NCBI GenBank assembly: GCA_945877995.1
Contig: CAMDXD010000088.1
Span: 1-11,423, forward strand
DNA from: Bordetella parapertussis
Lineage (GTDB): Bacteria > Pseudomonadota > Gammaproteobacteria > Burkholderiales > CAIKXV01
Reading direction: 5' to 3'
DNA length: 11,423 nucleotides
Shown: positions 1-6,164 of the stretch, one piece after another
Numbering within the stretch: position 1 is the first letter of the stretch
Layout: the number at the start of each line of letters is the position of its first letter
Program-made: the position numbers and the translations under genes
The notes under the pieces: generated by a model
What the model was told of the DNA's origin: nothing
Database searches by the model: none
The model's input: only the letters and a program-made list of their open reading frames with translations

Positions 1-222
<222 letters not shown>

Positions 223-226
<4 letters not shown>

Positions 227-687
227 AACGCCGTGCGCTGCTGCAGGGCGGCTCGGCCGCCTTCGCACTGGCCGCGCCCGGCCTGGGCGGCACCGCCCTC
301 GCGCAGCCGGCGCTGTCGACGGCCGACTGGAACAAGGCCGGGTTCGAGGCGAAGACCGCGGCCGATGCGATCCGCCACCTGGGCAGCAGCACGGTCGTGG
401 CGAGCCGCGACATCCTGATCGAAATCCAGGACGTGATCGAGAACGGCGCGCGCACCCGCATCGAGGTCACCAGCCGCATCCCGAACACCCAGGCGCTGTC
501 GATCATCACCGACCGCAACCCGTACCCGCTCGCGGCCACCTTCCATTTCGCCAACGGCGCCGAGCCCTATGTGTCGACGCTGATCAAGGTCGCCGAATCG
601 GGCACCATCCGCGTGATCGTCAGCGCCGACGGCCGGCTGCATGCCGCGACGCGCGACGTGAAGACCACCATCGGCGGCTGCGGCTGA
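223..687 (+). CDS. soxY: SoxY, thiosulfate-oxidation carrier protein subunit
   Basis: SoxY (154 aa) is the periplasmic subunit that carries sulfur intermediates on a C-terminal cysteine during thiosulfate oxidation, in complex with SoxZ. Residues 1-27 look like an export signal with a twin-arginine-like start (MKRRALLQGG), a hydrophobic Ala-rich stretch and an ALA cleavage site, which suits known Tat export of SoxY. The body (about 35-148) is the SoxY fold. The protein ends TIGGCG with the carrier residue at C153. Many SoxY proteins end GGCGG, so this one lacks the last glycine. The start at 223 is supported by GAGG seven bases upstream and by the ATGA overlap with moaC. soxZ follows 28 bp downstream. 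No soxAXB genes are visible here. Confidence 0.93.
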
Positions 688-715
688 CCCCGCCCGGAAC
701 GCACAGGGACCTTCG

Positions 716-1033
716 ATGGCTGAATCCACGACCCGGATCACCGCGCGCATGCGCCAGGATTTCGTCGATGTGCGCGCGCTCGTGATGCATCCGATGGAGA
801 CCGGCAACCGGCGCGATGCGAAGGCACAACTCGTCGCGCTGCACTTCATCCAGCGCGTGCAGATCACGCACAACGGCCGCGTCGTGCTCGATGCGCAGTT
901 GAGCCAGGCCATCGCGCGCGACCCGTTCGTCGGCATCCGGGTGCGCGGCGCCAAGCCGGGCGACAAGGTGGCGCTGGCCTGGGTCGACAACCGCGGCGCC
1001 CGCGAGAGCGTCGAGACGGTAGTCGCAGCCTAG
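716..1033 (+). CDS. soxZ: SoxZ, thiosulfate-oxidation carrier complex subunit
   Basis: SoxZ (105 aa) is the partner subunit that binds SoxY and presents its swinging C-terminal cysteine arm to the other Sox enzymes in the periplasm. The length is normal for the family, and the conserved VRALVMHPMETGNRRD segment (about residues 20-35) is diagnostic, followed by the Ig-like beta-sandwich sequence ending KVALAWVDNRG. There is no signal peptide, as expected because SoxZ is exported together with SoxY. AGGGA six bases before the ATG is a good ribosome binding site. The TAG stop at 1031-1033 overlaps the stop codon of the convergent glycosyltransferase gene, so no terminator separates them. Confidence 0.95.
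   Translation: MAESTTRITARMRQDFVDVRALVMHPMETGNRRDAKAQLVALHFIQRVQITHNGRVVLDAQLSQAIARDPFVGIRVRGAKPGDKVALAWVDNRGARESVETVVAA
1030..1033. other. Interlocked convergent stop codons (CTAG)
   Basis: CTAG holds the TAG of soxZ on the + strand (1031-1033) and the TAG of the glycosyltransferase on the - strand (1032-1030). The two genes are convergent with no intergenic space, so transcripts from either side run into the other gene as antisense. Confidence 0.95.
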
Positions 1034-2691
1034 CGGCCGGGCGCTGCGGTACCGGTCCGCAGCGCGAGCCGGGGATCGGTGAATCGCTCGGGTACGCCCG
1101 GGCCGGTGGCCCGCAGGAAGCGGATATCCCGAAGATCGACCTGGTCGAGCAGAAAGCCGTTGCTCCAGAAGCGCGGCACCGTCGGCAACCCGGCCTGCTC
1201 GTCCCGCGCCCGGTCTGCGTCGAGCAGGTCACGCTGCGCGACCCAGGGCGCAACACCGTTGAACAGCGCCACCATCGCCGCCCCCGCGGCCAGCGCGCCA
1301 GCGAGTGAGCGCAGCGAGGGCCGGCGCGCTGGCCGCGGGGGCGGCTGCGTGCCGGCGGCGGCCGGTGGCAGCAGGCAAGCAGCAGCCCAGCCGCACGCGC
1401 AGGCAAGCGCCACCTGCGCGTGCGGCATCACGATCACGCCATCGACCAGCGAATGGATCAGCGCGCCGCACAGGGCAATCGCCAGCGATGCGGCGAGCAC
1501 CGGCGTGGGCATGGTGTCGGCCGTTGCGTCACTGCCACGGCACGCGACGCGCAGTCCGCCCGCCATGCGCCAACCGGCTAGGCCGAGCCCGGCTGCGATC
1601 ATCGCCAGCGCCGGCAGCCCCCACTCGGCCGCGATCTGCAGGGGTGCGCTGTGCGCAGACGCGGCCACCGGATTGAAATCGAGCGCAAGGCCGGCAGGCC
1701 CGATACCGAGCACGGGAAACAGGCTGGCCCACGCCGCTGCACGCGCCCACAGCACCTCACGCAGCCTCAGGTCGAACGGCGCAGCGAGCCGCGAATAGGA
1801 CTGCTGCGCATCGAACGACCAGGCGTCGATGAACATCGGCGGCAGCACATGGAACAGCAGCCAGAAACCGGCGAGCGCCCCCGCCAGCGCCAGGGCCAGA
1901 AGCGGCAGCAGCCTGCGCCCGGCACGCGGACAGACCAGCAGCACGGCCAGGGTCGCCGCAGGCCAGGCGTACCAGGTCGCACGGCTGGCAGCGAGCAGCG
2001 CCAACACCAGGGTCACCACCAGCACCGCAAGGCACAGCGCACGCCAGCGCGCCGCAAGGCTGGCATGCAGGCAAGCGGCCGCCATCAACGGCAGCGCCAT
2101 CGTGTGGAACTGCCCCATGGCGCGGGGGTTGGAAAAACCGCCGCGATACAGGTTCTCGACATGGAAGCCGGCCCCGGACAGCAGCGCGGCCGCGTAGGAG
2201 GCACCGAACAGCACGGCCAGCACCATGCCGGCGGCCATCACCACCACCAGCCCGGCACGATCGAACGCAGCCGGCGACGCGCCGCGCGCGTCCATCACCG
2301 CCAGCGCCAGCAACGCGAGCAGCGTGAACAGGGCAACCTCGGTCAGGCCCATCAGGGCAAAGCCGCTGCACAGGGCCGACAGCACACCGACCAGGCCAGC
2401 ACCCACGGCCAGCGCCCAGGGGACGGGCCCAGCCCGGCCCGCCTGCAGGAACAGGCGGCTGCGCAACGGACTCAGGCTGGCCACCGCCGCGCCGACCGTC
2501 AGCAGCAGCAGGCTCTGCAGCAGCCGCTGCGAATCGTGCCAGTGCAGCAGCCCGGCCCAGGGCCTTGCCACGCCGGCCACCAGCACGATGCCGGCGAACG
2601 CTGCAAGCGCCATGGCGGCGCCGGGCGGCAGCCTGCTGCCATCCAACCTGGCCAACCCGACATCACCTGCAGCTGGGTCTGAGCGAGACAT
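1030..2691 (-). CDS. O-antigen-ligase / PglL-type oligosaccharyltransferase, probable pilin glycosylase
   Basis: This is an integral membrane protein of 553 aa with about a dozen hydrophobic segments from residue 26 to 483. It matches the Wzy_C (O-antigen ligase) superfamily, whose members move a lipid-linked glycan onto an acceptor in the periplasm. Visible family features are RGGFSNPRAMGQFHTM (183-198), the SRATWYAW helix start (236-243), and the loop FPVLGIGPAGL then HSAPLQIAAEWGL (325-359). After the last membrane segment comes a short soluble tail of about 70 residues, shorter than in many PglL proteins. ATG at 2691 is chosen over a longer open frame because AGGA lies just upstream and the extra N-terminal residues overlap the pilin terminator. 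Its place directly after a pilin gene resembles tfpO/pilO of Pseudomonas and Acinetobacter, so pilin is the likely acceptor. O-antigen ligation or Wzy polymerisation cannot be excluded. Confidence 0.82.
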   Translation of the reverse strand: MSRSDPAAGDVGLARLDGSRLPPGAAMALAAFAGIVLVAGVARPWAGLLHWHDSQRLLQSLLLLTVGAAVASLSPLRSRLFLQAGRAGPVPWALAVGAGLVGVLSALCSGFALMGLTEVALFTLLALLALAVMDARGASPAAFDRAGLVVVMAAGMVLAVLFGASYAAALLSGAGFHVENLYRGGFSNPRAMGQFHTMALPLMAAACLHASLAARWRALCLAVLVVTLVLALLAASRATWYAWPAATLAVLLVCPRAGRRLLPLLALALAGALAGFWLLFHVLPPMFIDAWSFDAQQSYSRLAAPFDLRLREVLWARAAAWASLFPVLGIGPAGLALDFNPVAASAHSAPLQIAAEWGLPALAMIAAGLGLAGWRMAGGLRVACRGSDATADTMPTPVLAASLAIALCGALIHSLVDGVIVMPHAQVALACACGWAAACLLPPAAAGTQPPPRPARRPSLRSLAGALAAGAAMVALFNGVAPWVAQRDLLDADRARDEQAGLPTVPRFWSNGFLLDQVDLRDIRFLRATGPGVPERFTDPRLALRTGTAAPGR

Positions 2692-2730
2692 GGGTTCCTG
2701 TGGATACGCCGGCCGGCAATGCGCACGGCC

Positions 2731-2758
2731 AAAAAAAACCCCCGGCGCAGGCCGGGGG
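2731..2758 (-). terminator. Rho-independent terminator of the downstream pilin gene
   Basis: On the - strand an 8-bp perfect GC stem (2758-2751 paired with 2746-2739, arm CCCCCGGC read on +) with a 4-base loop is followed by eight T. It lies 20 bases after the pilin stop and 40 bases before the glycosyltransferase start. It should lower transcription of the glycosyltransferase relative to the abundant pilin message rather than abolish it. Confidence 0.93.
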
Positions 2759-2777
2759 CTGACCATGCATCCAGATA

Positions 2778-3272
2778 TCAGCTGTAGGCGAAGCCGGTGC
2801 GCGCGCGTGAGCAAGCAACCGCGCCACCACTCGTACCCGTATACCCCCACGTCACGGAAACGGGGCCTACCGTGGCGACCATCGACAGCCTGCAACTGTT
2901 GTACTGCGAGCTACCTACGAGCACAAAGGTGAGCGTCCCGCCGGTCGGCGCAGTACCGGCGGCGGTGGGCGCCGCGATTGTTACGTCTTGTGTGACGCCG
3001 CCGACCGTAATGCTGCCCACGCTCACCGGGAACGTGCTGGCGGGGAGGCCCAGTAAAACATCGGTGTTGCAGAGGCTCGGGTCACCGCCACTGGTTTGCA
3101 GGCAGGTCGCCACTGCGCTGCGCAGTTGCGCCGTTTCAGTGATCACCGTCGCCCAGCGCGTGCGCGTCACGTAGTCCTGATACTGCGGAATGGCCACGGC
3201 AGCCAGAATACCGATAATCGCCACCACGATCATCAGTTCGATCAGGGTAAAGCCTTTCTGAATCTTTTTCAT
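2778..3272 (-). CDS. pilA: Type IV major pilin (downstream copy, ends in serine)
   Basis: Type IV pilin, the structural subunit of the pilus fibre, 164 aa. The prepilin leader MKKIQKG is followed by FTLIE and a long hydrophobic helix (8-30). Prepilin peptidase should cut after G7 and methylate F8; E12 is the conserved Glu5 of the mature chain. The globular part has four cysteines (57, 68, 127, 154) at the same positions as in the neighbouring pilin, giving a probable C-terminal disulfide. By hand count it is about 75% identical to the pilin at 3787-4284, with nearly all differences after residue 46. The last residue is serine, the glycan acceptor position in TfpO-modified pilins. Start 3272 is supported by GGAG six bases upstream and by the canonical leader. 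A near-consensus sigma-54 promoter lies upstream and a strong terminator downstream. Confidence 0.96.
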   Translation of the reverse strand: MKKIQKGFTLIELMIVVAIIGILAAVAIPQYQDYVTRTRWATVITETAQLRSAVATCLQTSGGDPSLCNTDVLLGLPASTFPVSVGSITVGGVTQDVTIAAPTAAGTAPTGGTLTFVLVGSSQYNSCRLSMVATVGPVSVTWGYTGTSGGAVACSRARTGFAYS

Positions 3273-3335
3273 ATCATCTCCAGCGACAAATTCAAGGGGG
3301 AACCAGAACACCATACACTCCACGTCGATCTACTT

Positions 3336-3351
3336 AGCAAAGCGTATGCCA
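3336..3351 (-). promoter_or_regulatory. Sigma-54 (RpoN) promoter of the downstream pilin gene
   Basis: Read on the - strand, 3351 to 3336 is TGGCATACGCTTTGCT. This has the invariant GG and GC dinucleotides with 10 bases between them, and only one change in the TGGCAC element. Predicted transcription start is near 3325, giving a leader of about 53 bases. RpoN with the PilR activator drives pilA in many proteobacteria. No activator gene is in this window. Confidence 0.8.
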
Positions 3352-3452
3352 GCATCAGCTATATATTTCAACTGATTGATCTTGAACGCCTTTAAGCGTC
3401 TCTCAGATGCCCCGAGCGAACCATCGGATCCGCATCTGCCGTCCGTTAGGGA

Positions 3453-3630
3453 CGAAAAATGACAGATTGTGCACAACGTCACGCTGGAGACGTGAACGCT
3501 GCACGGCCCGTGCCGACGCACCAGCTGCGACACCCCGGGATCGTTGCCGGATCGATATCGTCGATCTGCTCGGGATCGAGGAACTGCTCGGTGTAAAAGA
3601 CGTAGACTTTCTCGCGGACGAACACATCAC
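3453..3630 (-). pseudogene. Remnant of the 3' end of the GAF-HD-GYP gene
   Basis: The bases at 3453-3630 align with 4482-4650, the last part of the intact HD-GYP gene and the bases just after it. In frame on the - strand, 3628 to 3530 encodes DVFVREKVY...EQFLDPEQIDDIDPATIPG, against DVFVREKVY...EQFLDPEQIDDVDPASIPG in the intact protein. The original TGA stop has become TGG, a stretch of about 22 bases has been inserted just past it, and homology ends abruptly at about 3630 on the 5' side. There is no start, and the fragment is only about 33 codons, so it is not functional. It is a scar that fixes the extent and direction of the pilin duplication. Confidence 0.9.
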
Positions 3631-3713
3631 AACTATCGCCATCACCCGCGCCGGCACCGACACCTGCGCGCGTCCGCAGTACAGCATCTCGAGGCGGGAA
3701 ATCAGTCACAGGT
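3631..3713. other. Unassigned spacer at the duplication junction
   Basis: These 83 bases lie between the broken HD-GYP remnant and the 3' flank shared by the two pilin units. They match neither the intact HD-GYP gene nor the other pilin flank by eye. No gene, hairpin with a T run, or insertion-sequence end was recognised. They may be junction filler or the remains of a deletion. Confidence 0.4.
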
Positions 3714-3743
3714 TGAATACGCCTGCCGGCCATGCGCACGGCC

Positions 3744-3769
3744 AAAAAACGATCGGCGCAGGCCTGGGA
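3744..3769 (-). terminator. Decayed terminator after the upstream pilin gene
   Basis: This aligns base for base with the good terminator at 2731-2758, including the flanking segment GCGCACGGCCAAAAAA. The outer five pairs of the stem are lost (CGATC faces TGGGA), leaving only a 3-bp stem around the same GCAG loop and a run of six T on the - strand. Termination should be poor, so message may read through toward the second pilin. Confidence 0.75.
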
Positions 3770-3786
3770 CCTGACCATGCCTTCCG

Positions 3787-4284
3787 TCAGCCGCTGTAGG
3801 TGAAGCCGGTGCGCGAACGTGCGCAGGTAGCGGCAGTGCCTCCTGAACCGGCGTAATTCCACGTCACGGACACGCTACCGACGGTGGCAACCATGTTGAG
3901 TGTGCAGTTGTGGTACAGCCCATCGCCAACAAGCGCGAAGCTCAGCGTTGCGCCGGTCGGCCCAGCGCCGGCAGGGGTCGGCAGCGCAATTGCTACCTTC
4001 TGCGTGGTGCCACCCACGGTGATGTTGCCCACGTTCAGCGGGAACGTACCCGCGGGCAGGCCCAGTTCCGCCGCGGTGTCGCAGGCGCTCGGATCGCCGC
4101 CACTGACCTGCAGGCAAGTGCTCACCGCGCTGCGCAGTTGCGCCAGTTCCGTGATCACCGTTGCCCAGCGCGTGCGCGTCACGTAGTCCTGGTATTGCGG
4201 AATGGCCACGGCAGCCAGGATGCCGATGATCGCCACCACGATCATCAGCTCGATCAGGGTAAAGCCTACCTGCACTTTTTTCAT
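3787..4284 (-). CDS. pilA: Type IV major pilin (upstream copy)
   Basis: Type IV pilin of 165 aa, paralogue of the pilin at 2778-3272. It has the leader MKKVQVG, cleavage before F8, E12 (mature Glu5), a hydrophobic helix to about residue 30, and cysteines at 57, 68, 127 and 154. The first 46 residues differ from the other copy at two positions, whereas the globular part differs at roughly a third of positions. It ends TYSG: a glycine codon inserted before the stop hides the serine that is terminal in the other copy. ATG at 4284 is supported by AGGA six bases upstream; longer in-frame starts would destroy the leader. It lies 248 bp after the HD-GYP gene, with its own sigma-54-like promoter, a G-quadruplex motif in the leader, and a degenerate terminator. 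Which of the two is the main fibre subunit cannot be told from sequence. Confidence 0.95.
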   Translation of the reverse strand: MKKVQVGFTLIELMIVVAIIGILAAVAIPQYQDYVTRTRWATVITELAQLRSAVSTCLQVSGGDPSACDTAAELGLPAGTFPLNVGNITVGGTTQKVAIALPTPAGAGPTGATLSFALVGDGLYHNCTLNMVATVGSVSVTWNYAGSGGTAATCARSRTGFTYSG

Positions 4285-4313
4285 CACGTTTCCTGCAGGC
4301 AATCCGCGAATCC

Positions 4314-4341
4314 GGGAACGGGGCAATCTGGGGATTGGGGG
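4314..4341 (+). promoter_or_regulatory. G-quadruplex motif in the leader of the upstream pilin gene
   Basis: On the + strand four G runs occur at 4314-4316, 4320-4323, 4330-4333 and 4337-4341, with loops AAC, CAATCT and ATT. This meets the usual rule of four runs of at least three G with loops of one to seven bases. It sits between the predicted sigma-54 start and the pilin ATG, on the strand opposite to the mRNA. The downstream pilin leader has only one such G run. Function is unknown. Confidence 0.6.
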
Positions 4342-4371
4342 AAGCGGCGGGTGCCTCGCACCTTCTTGCGA

Positions 4372-4387
4372 CGTAATCAGTGTGCCA
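4372..4387 (-). promoter_or_regulatory. Probable sigma-54 promoter of the upstream pilin gene
   Basis: Read on the - strand, 4387 to 4372 is TGGCACACTGATTACG. The -24 element TGGCAC is perfect, and the -12 element is TTAC where TTGC is expected, at the correct spacing. It lies at nearly the same relative place as the stronger box of the other pilin copy. Predicted start is near 4361, giving a leader of about 76 bases. The missing G of the -12 GC suggests weaker or altered activity. Confidence 0.55.
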
Positions 4388-4532
4388 GACAATCCCGGCA
4401 ACGCCAACACGTTGAATCATTGCGCTCTGCAGCACAACTGCTGTTGTCGTTCGAGGCGCCTGACTCGCATCACGCATCAGTGAGTGACGAAAATTGGCAG
4501 CTTGTGCGCAACGTCACGCCCGTGCCGGCGCA

Positions 4533-6152
4533 TCAGCCACGAAACCCCGGGATCGATGCCGGATCGACGTCGTCGATCTGTTCGGGATCGAGGAACTGCT
4601 CGGCGTAGCGCAGGTAGACCTTCTCGCGCACGAACACATCGAACAGGTCGGGGTCGATGTGGCCGTTGATCCGCATCCTGCCGAGGATGGTCAATGCTTC
4701 CGTCAGGGTCTTTCCGGCCTTGTAGGGGCGGTCTTTGGCGGTCAGCGCCTCGAACACGTCGGCGATCGCCATCATGCGCGCCTGCACCGACATCTGCGTG
4801 CCCGACAGCCCGCGTGGATAGCCCTTGCCATCCATCCGCTCGTGGTGCCCGCCGGCGAACTCGGGCACGTTCTGCAGGTGCTTCGGCCAGGGCAGCGCCT
4901 CGAGCATCTGGATCGTGACGTCGATGTGATGGTTGATCACCCGGCGCTCTTCCTCGGTGAGCGTGCCGTACGGGATGGTCAGGTTGACGATCTCGTCGGC
5001 CGTCAGGAACGGCGTTTCGAAGCCCGCCTCGTCCATCCGCGGCCAGCGGGCGGCGATATCGTGCACACGCGCCTGGTCTTCGGCACTCATCGATTCGCCG
5101 CCGATGTTCGCCCTGCGCAGGAAGTCGCGGTCGTCATTGAGCGTCCGCATCCGGCGCTTCAGCTCGGCCTCCATGTCGACGAGGTTGGCCCGCTCGCCCG
5201 CCTGCATCGCGGCGATGCGTTCGCGCAGCAGGCCGACCTCGATGCCGCGGCGCACAACCTCGAACCGGGTGTCGATCAGCTGGATCCGGTCGAAGATCGT
5301 CTCGAGCTTGGTGGCCTTGTCGACCACGTGCACCGGGGTCGTCACCTTGCCGCAGTCGTGCAGCAGCCCGGCGATCTTGAGCTCATAGCGCTGCGCGTCG
5401 TCCATGCCGAAGCCGGCCAGCGGACCGGTCGTCGTGTCGCACGCCGCATCGGCCAGCATCGTCGTCAGCACCGGCACCCGCTCGCAATGCCCGCCGGTAT
5501 AAGGCGACTTGTCGTCGATGGCTGCGTTGATCAGGTTGATGAACGACTCGAACAGGTGCTCTAGGTGGGAGATCAGCAGCCGGTTGGTCAGTACCACCGC
5601 CGCCTGCGAGGCCAGCGACTCGGCCAGGCGCTGGTCGGTATCGGAAAACGGATGTACAGCACCCGAGGCATCCCGGGCGTTGATCAGTTGCAGCACGCCG
5701 ATGATCTCGTCCTCGTGGTTCTTCATGGGGACGGTCAGGAACGAGCGCGAGTGGTAACCGGTCTGCCTGTCGAAGCGCCGCGTCCCCGAGAAGTCGAAGC
5801 CCGCCTCGGCGTAGGCATCCTCGATATTGACGGTACGGTCCTGGTTCACCGCGCAGGCGGCGACGTTGTGCACGTTCGGCGCTCCGTCGTCCCCGAACAG
5901 CGGGATCGGCGCGAACGGCACCGTGCGGCCGGTGCTGCCGCCCATCGCGATGCCCAGCGAGTCGGTGCGGATGATCTCGAAACGCAACGACTGGTGGTCG
6001 TCACCGACGCGATACAGCGTCCCGCCGTCCGCGCGGGCGATGTGCTTTGCGGCCACCAGTATCGACTCCAGAAGGCGATCGATGTCCTTCTCTCGGGACA
6101 GGGCCGAGCCGACCTCGTTCAGGTACTCGAGGCGCGCCAGCATGTCGTCCAC
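4533..6152 (-). CDS. GAF-HD-GYP domain protein, probable c-di-GMP phosphodiesterase
   Basis: Cytoplasmic signalling protein of 539 aa. A GAF sensor domain (about 8-195, with TGYHSRSFLTVPMKN and IIGVLQLINA) precedes an HD-GYP domain (about 200-515), a class that hydrolyses c-di-GMP. The metal and substrate residues expected for the family are all visible: GGHCERV (H222), HDCGK (265-269), HH (408-409), HHERMDGKGYPRGL (436-449), D465 and RPY (475-477). Spacing between HDCGK and HHE is about 167 residues, roughly 110 more than in typical HD-GYP domains as I recall them, because of a charged insertion at about 281-396. The start is GTG at 6152, set by GGAGG five bases upstream; the ATG at 6143 would be too far. 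It begins 12 bases after the ATPase stop, so the two are an operon. The tail of this gene recurs as a fragment at 3453-3630. Confidence 0.92.
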   Translation of the reverse strand: MDDMLARLEYLNEVGSALSREKDIDRLLESILVAAKHIARADGGTLYRVGDDHQSLRFEIIRTDSLGIAMGGSTGRTVPFAPIPLFGDDGAPNVHNVAACAVNQDRTVNIEDAYAEAGFDFSGTRRFDRQTGYHSRSFLTVPMKNHEDEIIGVLQLINARDASGAVHPFSDTDQRLAESLASQAAVVLTNRLLISHLEHLFESFINLINAAIDDKSPYTGGHCERVPVLTTMLADAACDTTTGPLAGFGMDDAQRYELKIAGLLHDCGKVTTPVHVVDKATKLETIFDRIQLIDTRFEVVRRGIEVGLLRERIAAMQAGERANLVDMEAELKRRMRTLNDDRDFLRRANIGGESMSAEDQARVHDIAARWPRMDEAGFETPFLTADEIVNLTIPYGTLTEEERRVINHHIDVTIQMLEALPWPKHLQNVPEFAGGHHERMDGKGYPRGLSGTQMSVQARMMAIADVFEALTAKDRPYKAGKTLTEALTILGRMRINGHIDPDLFDVFVREKVYLRYAEQFLDPEQIDDVDPASIPGFRG

Positions 6153-6157
6153 ACCGG

Positions 6158-6162
6158 CCTCC
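6158..6162 (-). promoter_or_regulatory. Ribosome binding site fixing a GTG start
   Basis: GGAGG on the - strand lies between the ATPase stop (6165) and the HD-GYP gene. It is five bases from GTG at 6152 but 14 bases from the first ATG at 6143, so GTG is preferred. Confidence 0.75.
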
Positions 6163-6164
6163 GG

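Larger units (their letters stand above)
2701..3630 (-). repeat. Tandem duplication, downstream unit (HD-GYP tail, pilin, terminator)
   Basis: This unit has the same order as 3714-4650: end of the HD-GYP gene, leader, pilin, 3' flank and terminator. Homology is clear at the HD-GYP tail (3453-3630), through the pilin gene, and again in the 3' flank (2701-2758). The leaders between 3273 and 3452 have diverged apart from the sigma-54 box. The offset between copies is about 1.01-1.04 kb. Confidence 0.85.
3714..4650 (-). repeat. Tandem duplication, upstream unit (intact HD-GYP tail, pilin, broken terminator)
   Basis: This is the partner of the unit at 2701-3630. Here the HD-GYP tail belongs to the intact gene, so it represents the original left-hand junction. 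The terminator has decayed, and the leader carries about 24 extra bases including the G-quadruplex motif. The degree of divergence shows that the duplication is not recent. Confidence 0.85.

Noticed and set aside
1651..2682. A 343-codon Gln/Arg/His-rich open frame on the + strand
   Set aside because: Its low-complexity composition is the antisense image of Leu/Ala-rich membrane helices of the glycosyltransferase on the - strand.
2692..2895. N-terminal extension of the glycosyltransferase to a start at 2895
   Set aside because: It would run through the pilin terminator and into the pilin gene, has no family similarity, and the ATG at 2691 has its own ribosome site.
3386..3399. Inverted repeat ACGC-N6-GCGT upstream of the sigma-54 box, considered as an activator site
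   Set aside because: Four-base arms are expected by chance in GC-rich DNA, and there is no matching repeat near the other pilin promoter.
3479..3862. A 127-codon - strand open frame containing the HD-GYP-like tail
   Set aside because: It begins inside the upstream pilin gene in another frame and joins unrelated sequence to about 33 codons of HD-GYP homology. It is better read as a duplication scar than as a gene.
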